From assembly GCA_947494035.1 (NCBI GenBank), contig CANLTN010000002.1, positions 1-64,000 of the forward strand: a DNA stretch of 64,000 bases. The letters run 5' to 3'. Shown here one piece after another: positions 16,474 through 24,826 of this stretch. This DNA comes from Pseudovibrio sp947494035 (GTDB taxonomy: Bacteria; Pseudomonadota; Alphaproteobacteria; Rhizobiales; Stappiaceae). The position numbers were made by a program, and so were the translations under genes. Within the stretch, counting starts at the first letter, position 1; each line of letters opens with the position of its first letter. The notes below the pieces were generated by a model. That model was not told the origin of the DNA and did not search any database. It worked only from the letters and a program-made list of their open reading frames with translations.

Positions 16474-17594
16474 TCCACATCTGATCGGTTAGGACCGCGG
16501 CGAAACCGGTCCAGATACACCGTTGACTGCAAATCCTCACGGTCATAATCTCGGTAATGCCCAAACTTAAAGTATTGGGTATTGCCGGCAAATTCGTCAT
16601 TGCCGATATAGCCAGTCACTCGTGCGATAAATCTACCATTTGCCCATATTTCAATGAGACCGTTGCCTTCACGACTTCCCTTCACGCGGTAACGCATATC
16701 TACCCAGTCTTCGGTTGGGTTTGGCAAAACCGGGTCATCGGACAACTCGATCTGAATGCCAGGATCCTCGGCGTAAGTCTGCGGATCTGTCAGGAACGGA
16801 AACTTGGAGGTGTCCTGAGTATCAATAGCTACCTTGAGCTCGTCCAGTGTTAGGCCGCTTCCGAGAAACTCTTCAGAAGTGCGGCTGGAATCCTCTCGGT
16901 TGCGAAAGGCTTGTCGATCCAAGCTGAGAAGTTGTTGGAGCTCACGTGAGAAACCTTGAAAATCCTGCTGATAGCTGCCTTTTGTCTGTGCAACGATCTT
17001 GCGTATGTCGTTGTGCTGGACGGTTATATGAAAGACGCCATTGTCAAATCGTTGCGCCAGAAACGGACTGCCGCCAGAATCCTCTTTCCACTGACCGATT
17101 ACCCACCGCGTCGACCCGGCCGGCCATACTGTGCCGTCAATTTTGAAGCTGAAGGAATACCAGACTTCATCACCAAAGTTGCAGCGCTTTTGGCGTGCCT
17201 CCCAAAGTTCATTCTTCAGGTGACCTTCTTCATCCAACTCGTCATTTCCAAACACAGTAATCGCAAGAGCTTGCCTGCCATCACGCGTAACCGTATTTTC
17301 AATCTGGAAGTTTTCCGGTTTGTTCATCCGGTGCAGATCCCAGTTGAGTGCACTGGGATATTCATCAAAGTTGTCAATGATTACGGAACAGGCTTCCTGT
17401 CGCATTTCATCCACATGGATAGTGCCGTCATCCTGTGGCGTTACGAGCACATCAACATTCTCGGAAGGCTGTTCATGCGGGGCAACGTCTTGCGCGATTG
17501 CCCAAAACGGCATTGTTAACAAGCAAGCACCCGCGATCGCAGGGATGAACAAGCCATATCTTCTGTAGGTGTCACGAAGACCAAAACCCGGCAT
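16470..17594 (-). CDS. secreted polysaccharide-lyase-like protein (heparin lyase I type fold)
   Basis: A 374-residue exported protein. The ATG at 17594 follows GGGAG; a TTG at 17606 is less likely. A signal peptide ends near PFWAIAQ. The body is beta-rich and Trp/Tyr-rich: NFDEYPSALNWDLHR, KNELWEARQKRCNFGDEVWY, STRWVIGQWKE and EIWANGRFIARVTGYIG, as in the jelly-roll polysaccharide lyases grouped with heparin lyase I (PF14099-like). Convergent with fhs. Substrate and even catalytic activity are unproven; the family also contains uncharacterised secreted proteins. Confidence 0.65.
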   Translation of the reverse strand: MPGFGLRDTYRRYGLFIPAIAGACLLTMPFWAIAQDVAPHEQPSENVDVLVTPQDDGTIHVDEMRQEACSVIIDNFDEYPSALNWDLHRMNKPENFQIENTVTRDGRQALAITVFGNDELDEEGHLKNELWEARQKRCNFGDEVWYSFSFKIDGTVWPAGSTRWVIGQWKEDSGGSPFLAQRFDNGVFHITVQHNDIRKIVAQTKGSYQQDFQGFSRELQQLLSLDRQAFRNREDSSRTSEEFLGSGLTLDELKVAIDTQDTSKFPFLTDPQTYAEDPGIQIELSDDPVLPNPTEDWVDMRYRVKGSREGNGLIEIWANGRFIARVTGYIGNDEFAGNTQYFKFGHYRDYDREDLQSTVYLDRFRRGPNRSDVD

Positions 17595-17698
17595 ATTCAC
17601 TCCCAAAAGCTCAGTGCGGGATCATTAACAGTCACTCATAATCTAAAGAAAAGTTATTGCTGCGTTCAAAAGAGATTTCTGCGGTTTTTCGAAGGTTT

Positions 17699-18244
17699 TT
17701 ATGGAATAGCCCCAGAAATTGGTGCGTAGAGAACATCTTCCGCCTCATCCAGCGACATATCAATTATCTTTTGAGCAAGCGTGAACGGGAAGCCGGCTCG
17801 CAAAAGACTACCCAGCTCTTTGTCACGCCTCTCTTCCTTCGGTTTTGTCCGCCAAGGTCCAAGGCGCCTGCGTTTGGCATAGGCGACCGCAGCGCGCTGG
17901 TCGTCATGGGCTTCATCCTCAAAAGCCACTTCGATGTCTTCACCCGACACGCCTTTTGAACTCAGCTCCAACTTGATGCGGGATTTGGATTTTCCCTTGG
18001 CTGTGCCTGATCGTATCTTGCTTTGAGCAAACCTCAGATCATCGACGAACTTGTGATCGCGACAAAAAGTGACCACAGGTTCAATCAACTCGTAGTATTG
18101 GTCGGGCTCTTCATCTGCTTCTCTGGAGCGTCGGTCGATTTTTCGCTTCAGAACACGGCGGAGGCTGTCTTCCGATGCGCTGTACTTATTCAGATAGTAC
18201 AGCGCTGCCCGGCGCAGATATTCTGATGATACTTTTGTACCCAC
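17699..18244 (-). CDS. recX: regulatory protein RecX
   Basis: A 181-residue basic, helical protein with RecX three-helix repeats: YYLNKYSASEDSLRRVLKRK near residue 16, then FVDDLRFAQSKIRSGTAKGK and IKLELSSKGVSGEDIE. RecX modulates RecA filaments. recA is not in the window, as is common in alphaproteobacteria. The GTG start is preceded by GGAGATGAGG. No SOS box of the GTTC-N7-GTTC type was found just upstream. Confidence 0.88.
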   Translation of the reverse strand: MGTKVSSEYLRRAALYYLNKYSASEDSLRRVLKRKIDRRSREADEEPDQYYELIEPVVTFCRDHKFVDDLRFAQSKIRSGTAKGKSKSRIKLELSSKGVSGEDIEVAFEDEAHDDQRAAVAYAKRRRLGPWRTKPKEERRDKELGSLLRAGFPFTLAQKIIDMSLDEAEDVLYAPISGAIP

Positions 18245-18297
18245 GTGACCTCATCTCCAAAACACTAGATATGAGCTATCACATATTTTGGGGTGAT

Positions 18298-19110
18298 TTA
18301 CCCCACGAATGAACGTTCAACAACAAAGTCACTCGGGTTGTTATTAGCGCCTTCGTTAAAGCCGCGCTGTTCCAGCAACGATTTTGTATCATTAATCATA
18401 TGCATTGAGCCGCAGATCATGGCGCGGTCTTCGCCAACATTGATCGTTGGGACCCTAAGGTCATCAAAGAGCTTTCCACTCTCAATCAGGTGGGTAATCC
18501 GCCCTTCCCGCGCGAAGCGCTCACGGGTCACGGAGTTGTAAAGATGGAGCTTACCGGCAGCGACTTCACCAATCAGTGGATCGCTGGAGATGCCTGCGAC
18601 CAGCTCTTCCCCGTACCGAAGCTCTGCGATCTCGCGCGTGGTGTGCGTGAGGATCACCTCATCGAACTTCTCGTAGGTTTCCGGGTCACGGATCAGGCTG
18701 GCAAAAGGTGCGATACCGGTCCCAGATGAGAACATGTATAGACGCTTCGCCGGAGAAAGCGCATCAAGGACGAGCGTGCCGGTGGACTTCTTCTTAAGAA
18801 GTATCTGATCATCTACGTTAATTTTTTGGAGGTGCTGGGTTAATGGACCATTTGGAACCTTGATCGAGAAGAACTCCAACTCTTCATCCCAAGATGGGCT
18901 TGCAATGGAATAAGCTCTAAACAGTGGTTTGCCGTCTATCATCAAGCCGATCATCACAAACTCACCAGAGCGGAACCTGAAGCTTGCAGGACGTGTGATT
19001 TTGAATCTGAAAAGGCGGTCAGTGAAATGGGTCACTTCCGTTACTGTTTCTACAAAGACATTTGCAGGAACTGCGCTCTCCAATTCTGCACCCTTTATGA
19101 TCTGGTTCAT
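18298..19110 (-). CDS. fpr: ferredoxin-NADP reductase
   Basis: A 270-residue FAD flavoprotein exchanging electrons between NADPH and ferredoxin/flavodoxin. The FAD motif is RAYSIASPSWD, followed by VPNGPLTQHLQ; the NADP domain has MFSSGTGIAPFASLIRDPET and MICGSMHM; the C-terminal GANNNPSDFVVERSFVG is typical of the bacterial subclass. The ATG at 19110 is preferred (AAGG upstream); an upstream in-frame start at 19143 would add 11 residues. A role in oxidative stress or iron metabolism is usual for the family. It is encoded 53 bp upstream of recX on the same strand. Confidence 0.95.
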   Translation of the reverse strand: MNQIIKGAELESAVPANVFVETVTEVTHFTDRLFRFKITRPASFRFRSGEFVMIGLMIDGKPLFRAYSIASPSWDEELEFFSIKVPNGPLTQHLQKINVDDQILLKKKSTGTLVLDALSPAKRLYMFSSGTGIAPFASLIRDPETYEKFDEVILTHTTREIAELRYGEELVAGISSDPLIGEVAAGKLHLYNSVTRERFAREGRITHLIESGKLFDDLRVPTINVGEDRAMICGSMHMINDTKSLLEQRGFNEGANNNPSDFVVERSFVG

Positions 19111-19467
19111 CGTTAGCCTTGCTCCAAGTAATGAGGTTGGCAAAGGCTAACCTAAGCAGAAGGCTGTGCTGAGGCACATGCAGCTAATTAACCCCGTCGT
19201 AGTGAATATTTCTTTTCCAGTTGCTTTATTCCGTAGAATCCTTTCATCCATCCCTCATTTCTAAGCAGTTGGAGACTTCACTGCTCGCTCTGAATTTGTG
19301 GCAGAAGTGTATCGAAATCATACCTTCTACATGATTATGGAATATATTTATGTTATTTTCAGTGCTGTAAAAAATGTCGTACACAGGAACGTGATTTACG
19401 CCCATAACGAAGCGTCAATCAGCATGCGTTATTAAGATTGCATTGAGTTCAGTTAAGCGGTGCTGGC
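19111..19467. other. AT-rich intergenic region
   Basis: About 357 bp between the EAL gene end and the fpr start, with no plausible gene and no convincing terminator. It should contain the fpr promoter. Confidence 0.5.
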
Positions 19468-21105
19468 CTAGGAGAACGTGTGCTCAAGCCCAGCATCCAA
19501 GGTCTGCTGTTCTTCTTCGAGCACCCTCACCGGGTTGCGCTGGTCGGTGAAGATATTCTCGGCAAACTCGAGGTACTTATTTGCAGGCAAAGGCTTGGAG
19601 AATATATAGCCTTGTGCTGATGATACCCCCAGCTCACGCAGCAGTACGATTTGCTCGTACTTCTCCACCCCTTCCGCGATGATGCCCATATTCAAGGTAT
19701 CAGCGAGTTCAGCAATGGCGTCGACAAGACGGAAGGCATTTTCTTCATTGCCGAGTGGATCAATGAACATCTTGTCGATCTTGACAATATCCATACCCAG
19801 CTTCTGTAGGTAGGCCAGACCGCCGTGGCCTGTGCCCACATCATCAAGCGCAACACGTATGCCGTGGGCTTGAAGTTCTGCAATGATTTTTCTGGCCAAA
19901 TCGATATCTTCGAGGGGCTGACGTTCTGTCACCTCCATCACGATCTGGTTAAGCGCAATCGGGGAGTCTTCGTAGATATCGAGTAAGTCGTCGACAATGG
20001 AGCGGTCATTGAAGTGGCCTGCAAAAAGATTCACAGAGAGTTTGAGCTCCGGATGTCTGGAATAGAGATCACCGAGATCCTCGATGGACTGACGCATAAT
20101 ACTGCGCGACATTTCGAAGATATGGCCGGAGGTCTCAGCATATGTCATGAATTGTCCCGGAGAGACAACTTTGCCGTTGGGAAGCTGCCACCTCATCAGC
20201 ATCTCACAGCCCTGTAACTCACCGGTTACAATGTCAACAACTGGCTGGTAGTAGGGTATGAACTCATTGTTTCTGATGGAGGCGACAAAGTCGTCCTCTG
20301 CGTCTTTTTCTGGTTTCCAGGAGAGCCAGACACCGAGAGCAATCAGGAAGATGGCAACGCCCGAACATGCGATCACGGCAACAATTTTAAGTTCTCCAAC
20401 CAGACCCATGATCGCATTGCGGTCACTTCGAATGAGTACATTAATCGGATAGACAGTTGAGGCGACAAACTCCTCAACGATGTTGCTTTCAGGTACATCG
20501 GATAGGTTACTGCTACTGGTGGTAGGGTTGACCCAAACCTGGTCACGACCAAGGCGCACTTCGATCTCCGAGGCCTGACGAAGATAATCCGGTCCCGGTT
20601 CGATTGCCAGAACAACTGGCGAAATATTGGCCACGAGCCGCCAGCCGTTCTCCAGCTTCCAGGAGACCAATGCGGTGCGGATACCCTGATACTCTGACCC
20701 TGACATACCTATACCGACACGTGGTGCTTCGGGCTTCAAAGCCGGCAAAATGCTGCTTCCACGCGGCAACTGCGCCGGGACATAGCACATGGGTACGCCG
20801 CGTTGATCTATGATACCAACGGCGTTGATGATGACGTTTTCCGAAAGTGCCTTTTCGAATTCACTTTGATTTTGGCGTGTGCAGGATGTCAGACCATTCG
20901 CCTGCATCTTGCGCAGGACTTCCACTACATTAGAGATCGCTGCTTCACTGCGCGATATGTAGCGGTCTGCAATCGCTCCCATCTCCTTGCGGGCCTGATG
21001 CATCGCAAAATTCTCAAGGATCAGATTGCCGATAATCAACGGCAGCAACGCCAATCCCAGAGCAACCACAATTGCGCGGATAAATACGAAATAATGGCGA
21101 GACAC
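19468..21105 (-). CDS. CSS-motif/EAL domain c-di-GMP phosphodiesterase
   Basis: A 545-residue inner-membrane protein: TM1 (about residues 8-30), a periplasmic loop with two cysteines (Cys75, Cys107) as in CSS-type sensors such as PdeC, TM2 (about 245-265), then an EAL domain to about residue 525. The catalytic signature reads EMLMRWQ rather than EALLRW, but downstream residues are good: MEVTERQPLE, DDVGTGHGG, VKIDKMFID, IAEGVEKYEQ and QGYIFSKPLP. It most likely hydrolyses c-di-GMP under periplasmic redox/thiol control; degenerate sensing is an alternative. Confidence 0.88.
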   Translation of the reverse strand: MSRHYFVFIRAIVVALGLALLPLIIGNLILENFAMHQARKEMGAIADRYISRSEAAISNVVEVLRKMQANGLTSCTRQNQSEFEKALSENVIINAVGIIDQRGVPMCYVPAQLPRGSSILPALKPEAPRVGIGMSGSEYQGIRTALVSWKLENGWRLVANISPVVLAIEPGPDYLRQASEIEVRLGRDQVWVNPTTSSSNLSDVPESNIVEEFVASTVYPINVLIRSDRNAIMGLVGELKIVAVIACSGVAIFLIALGVWLSWKPEKDAEDDFVASIRNNEFIPYYQPVVDIVTGELQGCEMLMRWQLPNGKVVSPGQFMTYAETSGHIFEMSRSIMRQSIEDLGDLYSRHPELKLSVNLFAGHFNDRSIVDDLLDIYEDSPIALNQIVMEVTERQPLEDIDLARKIIAELQAHGIRVALDDVGTGHGGLAYLQKLGMDIVKIDKMFIDPLGNEENAFRLVDAIAELADTLNMGIIAEGVEKYEQIVLLRELGVSSAQGYIFSKPLPANKYLEFAENIFTDQRNPVRVLEEEQQTLDAGLEHTFS

Positions 21106-21354
21106 GACAACGACCTTAAGATTGCAAATTACGGCTCTCTATTTCTATGATTATGACTTACTTAAAACTGTAAAAAACATTCAAACACGGCAAACGATCC
21201 CCAGATGCTTTTCAAAATCACGGCAAATTGCGCGGACGTTTCACGTTATCGACGGGATACGCTTAGTTTTTGCAATGAAATATACGTCACCCTAACCCTC
21301 GCAATGCCAGTTTTGGGTCCCAATGCCTCCCTATGGGAAATCTGGAGCCGAGCT

Positions 21355-22548
21355 ATGCCCATTACTGAGCGACGATCCCACACTTATGCAGTCACCTTCT
21401 TTCTTGTTTTCTTCTTCAGCAGCTTCTTCGCACACATTGCCACGGCGCAGATCGATACTGGCAATCCTATTGCAAGGGCCTTGCTTGAGAACTTGCAGGA
21501 CCGCGGCGTGACTTTGACGCATGTGGGACTAGTGACGGTTGATGGTGATTTGGTATCCATCGACGGTATTGAAGGTTACCCCACTGGAGATCAGGGAAAA
21601 CGCTTCAAGATCGGTGAACTCGCTCTGTCTCAAGCCTCCCTGGAGAACGATGGCCGCATCTTTATTGGTGCGTTTACAGCCTCCAACTTTGAGGTGGATG
21701 AACCGGCTTTCAGTTTCGTTGCCGATAAAATCGCAATCACAGACCTTTATCTGCCGAGCTCCAATAATCAGGATAATCTGGTGGCAGAGCTTCCGGCGTC
21801 ACTCTACTCCGCTGCAGAAATTGAAGGGCTTTTGTTTCAGGACCATTCTTCGGGCCAGTCCATGCCTATCGAGCGGATTGTCATTGACTTTGACGTTGTG
21901 GACGACGATTTCCCAATTATAGCAAGCGTTGTGGTTGAAAATATCGAGCTGAACCGCTCCATGTTTGCACTGCCGCAGCAACAAGTGCTTGTAGATTTGG
22001 GGCTGGAACAGGTGACAGCAGGCATCGAATTTCAAGGTGAATGGAACGGAGACACCGGCCAGCTCACGATACCTAGTGCAGCAATTATTCTTCAGGATCT
22101 CTTTGGGGTTCAAGTCTCTCTTGAACTGCAAGGTTTAACAGCTCCCGTTATCCAACAGTTTTCTGAGATGGCAAGCAGAGACCATATTATTGCGCTGGAT
22201 CTGTTGCAAAATGCAGCTGTCTCCAACTTCAACCTTTCAGTGATCAACGAAGGTGGCTTGGACGACCTTTTAGATCGGCAAGCACAGCAGCACGGGCAAT
22301 CGCGCGCAGCGTATGTCACGCAACTGACAATACGCGCTGATGAACAGATAGCTCGCATTCCGGATCAGGCAAAGCAGCTGGAATTCTCACAGGCGGTCAT
22401 TGCTTTTTTGCAGAACCCGCAGAACATAACGCTCAGCGCTACGCCTGCATCGCCGATCAGCGTTGCACAAATAATTGGAGTATCAGCTTTTTCACCCGTG
22501 TCTGTCATTTCTTTGCTTGGCATCGGCCTTGAAGCAAATGTAGACTGA
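21355..22548 (+). CDS. secreted protein of unknown function (first of tandem pair)
   Basis: A 397-residue protein starting at ATG 21355 after GGAG; an upstream start at 21205 would put a long non-signal segment before an obvious signal peptide (TYAVTFFLVFFFSSFFAHIA, cleaved near ATAQ). The mature part is acidic and beta-strand-rich, with long alternating hydrophobic runs. The C-terminal half (about residues 220-390) has the same layout as the next gene: a beta region, a helix like GGLDDLLDRQAQQHGQSRA, and a final hydrophobic segment. I recognise no named family. Periplasmic or surface location inferred. Confidence 0.75.
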   Translation: MPITERRSHTYAVTFFLVFFFSSFFAHIATAQIDTGNPIARALLENLQDRGVTLTHVGLVTVDGDLVSIDGIEGYPTGDQGKRFKIGELALSQASLENDGRIFIGAFTASNFEVDEPAFSFVADKIAITDLYLPSSNNQDNLVAELPASLYSAAEIEGLLFQDHSSGQSMPIERIVIDFDVVDDDFPIIASVVVENIELNRSMFALPQQQVLVDLGLEQVTAGIEFQGEWNGDTGQLTIPSAAIILQDLFGVQVSLELQGLTAPVIQQFSEMASRDHIIALDLLQNAAVSNFNLSVINEGGLDDLLDRQAQQHGQSRAAYVTQLTIRADEQIARIPDQAKQLEFSQAVIAFLQNPQNITLSATPASPISVAQIIGVSAFSPVSVISLLGIGLEANVD

Positions 22549-22585
22549 CCGGGAACCCTTCTACCGATCATATAAGGTCTACTTT

Positions 22586-24703
22586 ATGCCTTTCAAAAGT
22601 TCCAGACGGCAAGGAATTTTCGCCGTTTCAAGCGCTGTATTAAGCTTATACGCAACGTCCGCACTCTCCAGCCCGGCCTCTGATCTTGTCGACAAGTACA
22701 ATGACTGGTTTCTTGCAAATGGTGCAACAACTGCCTCCTATGCAAGTGCGGTAGATGACGGTGAAAACACCGAGATTCTGGACCAAAGAATTGAGGGAAT
22801 GTTTTCCTTTTCTCTCGATGAAGAGAAACCTGAGCTCGGCATCTATTACATCATCACCACGCCAAAAGCTGTTTACTTAGGCGGTTCGCGCAACGGTGAT
22901 ACCTTCAGCTTCGAAAGCATCTCTACAGATGGTATGCAGCTCGAAATCGGCTTCTTTAAACCAGGCGATACCATCAAAAACGTCCATGATGCTCAGGCTT
23001 CGAGTGAGGTTGTACGCATCACAGGTGATGCCAAGGACTATGTTATCTCTGGCTACAGTGAAAACTGGATGGATTTGCCTGTGGTCACTGATGGTATCAC
23101 AGCTGAGGAGTTCCAAAAGCTTCTGGTTGCTGCAACGCGGATGTCTTATGATCGCAGCAGCATTGCAGAACTCCTCATAGATAGCTCAATGCTCGACAGT
23201 TTCACCAGCAGCTACGCGCTCAGGAACATTGTTTATACCGGCGTTCAGGATGGTGTCATCGCAACGAACACCATTGATGAGTTCGCCACGACGACGACCA
23301 CTTCTGGGATGATTGATGGGCGGGACGTTTCAACTTTCTCGCAATCCACATACTCGGATATTGAGCTGAAAGATCAGGACATCCGTCCAATTCTGGCGCT
23401 TTTGGGTGCTGGGACCGCTCCTTCCGATCTGGTCACCGGCAGCTACCGCATTGGCAGCTTCACAACGACAGTGGATAATGGAGCATCAAACGACTCCGAG
23501 CCATTTGGCATTATGGAGATGACTGCTGGAGCTTCTGTTACAAAAGACGTTCGCATGTCGGGGGGTGATGCAAGCAAACTTTATGCGGCTATTGAAGGGT
23601 TTAGTTCCGCTGTTTCCGAGGCTGAAAACCTAGAGAATGTCTATGCATTGCTTGATGCCCTTGGTTCATTTTCGATTGGGTATTCTGATGTGAATGATTT
23701 TCATCTCAAGGCGTGGGATCCAATCAGGGCGCGCATGAAAGACACCAAGGCACCAAGCCTTGAAGTGAGTCTTGATCATGCCTCGACAACAGATCTAACG
23801 ACCAACAGTCTTGGCCAGATCAAACTAGAAGGACTTTATGGTTCGGTTGAAGGTGATGATGCAGTCTTTGACCTCGACAGCTTTGAGCTTGCTGATATTG
23901 AGTGGCCGAGCCTTCGTACAATCGTTGAGAACGCCCAGTTGGCACAAGTTGATCCTTCTGCTGCACTGGATGCAATTCCAACGGTCGGGCTCATATCCCT
24001 AAGTGGCCTGAGCATGCAGTCCAAGGATCTGGATACTCCGATCGTTCTGGATGAGCTTTCAATCGAGATGGGCAACCACATTGGCCCGATCCCCACCAGT
24101 CTTTCTGAAGTGATTGATGGGCTGAGCTTTGATGCCGCTCTGCTGCAAGAGCCTATGGTTCTGGGTATACTTGATCGTCTTGGTATTGAGCGGGTTCACC
24201 TCACACAGGATTTTCATATTGCATGGGATGAAAACACTGAGGACCTCACTCTGGAGAAGTTCGAGTTTGAGCTCGAAAACGGACTGAGACTTCGCGCTGA
24301 CATTCAGATCGGTAGCATTCCGCGCGCGCTCTTTGAGCGACCACATGAAGCGGAAGCTGTTATTGCGCTGGCCACTTTCAAAGGTGCACAGATCGAAGTG
24401 ATGGACTCTCCGCTTATCAGTGAGATGCTGGAAACACAGGCTGAGCAAGCAGGGGTCCCTGCCGAGATACTGGCGTCCATGTTGATTGATGGCACGGTGC
24501 AGCAGGCCGGTCCTCTGGCAAGAACCGAATTTGCTGTAGAGCTTGCTAAAGCTGCCAAGAGCTTTGCGGGTAACCCAACCAACATCCGGGTCACACTTGC
24601 TCCTAAGACTGCTGTTCCATTCCTGCAGCTTGGTGGCCTTGCCGCCCTTGCACCCCAGCAACTTCCAAAATTGCTCGGCGCTAGCGTGAGCTACACTGAG
24701 TAA
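22586..24703 (+). CDS. secreted protein of unknown function (second of tandem pair)
   Basis: A 705-residue exported protein with a signal peptide (IFAVSSAVLSLYATSALSSP). The body is acidic and strand-rich, with many Asp/Ser/Thr turns such as DEFATTTTTSGMIDGRD. The C-terminal ~180 residues parallel the preceding protein: DFHIAWDENTEDLTLEKFEF, then MDSPLISEMLETQAEQAGVP, then a conserved ending near TLAPKTAVPFLQLGGLAALA. It begins 37 bp after its neighbour, so the pair is likely co-expressed, and is followed by a strong terminator. No family name can be given. Confidence 0.78.
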   Translation: MPFKSSRRQGIFAVSSAVLSLYATSALSSPASDLVDKYNDWFLANGATTASYASAVDDGENTEILDQRIEGMFSFSLDEEKPELGIYYIITTPKAVYLGGSRNGDTFSFESISTDGMQLEIGFFKPGDTIKNVHDAQASSEVVRITGDAKDYVISGYSENWMDLPVVTDGITAEEFQKLLVAATRMSYDRSSIAELLIDSSMLDSFTSSYALRNIVYTGVQDGVIATNTIDEFATTTTTSGMIDGRDVSTFSQSTYSDIELKDQDIRPILALLGAGTAPSDLVTGSYRIGSFTTTVDNGASNDSEPFGIMEMTAGASVTKDVRMSGGDASKLYAAIEGFSSAVSEAENLENVYALLDALGSFSIGYSDVNDFHLKAWDPIRARMKDTKAPSLEVSLDHASTTDLTTNSLGQIKLEGLYGSVEGDDAVFDLDSFELADIEWPSLRTIVENAQLAQVDPSAALDAIPTVGLISLSGLSMQSKDLDTPIVLDELSIEMGNHIGPIPTSLSEVIDGLSFDAALLQEPMVLGILDRLGIERVHLTQDFHIAWDENTEDLTLEKFEFELENGLRLRADIQIGSIPRALFERPHEAEAVIALATFKGAQIEVMDSPLISEMLETQAEQAGVPAEILASMLIDGTVQQAGPLARTEFAVELAKAAKSFAGNPTNIRVTLAPKTAVPFLQLGGLAALAPQQLPKLLGASVSYTE

Positions 24704-24720
24704 GGAGCTGGTAAAATTCA

Positions 24721-24760
24721 AAAAAGCCGCTGTGATAGACCTTATCACAGCGGCTTTTTT
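24721..24760. terminator. bidirectional rho-independent terminator
   Basis: GCCGCTGTGATA (24726-24737) pairs perfectly with TATCACAGCGGC (24743-24754), with an A-run on the left and a T-run on the right. It serves the plus-strand secreted gene and the convergent ABC exporter. Confidence 0.92.
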
Positions 24761-24826
24761 GTTTTTGGTTTGTGGGAAGCAGATGCGGTTCAATTTCAAC
24801 TACATCTGTTGCCTTCAAGGATTGCG

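Noticed and set aside
18245..18297. SOS box upstream of recX
   Set aside because: No GTTC-N7-GTTC or similar LexA site is present in the short gap before the start.
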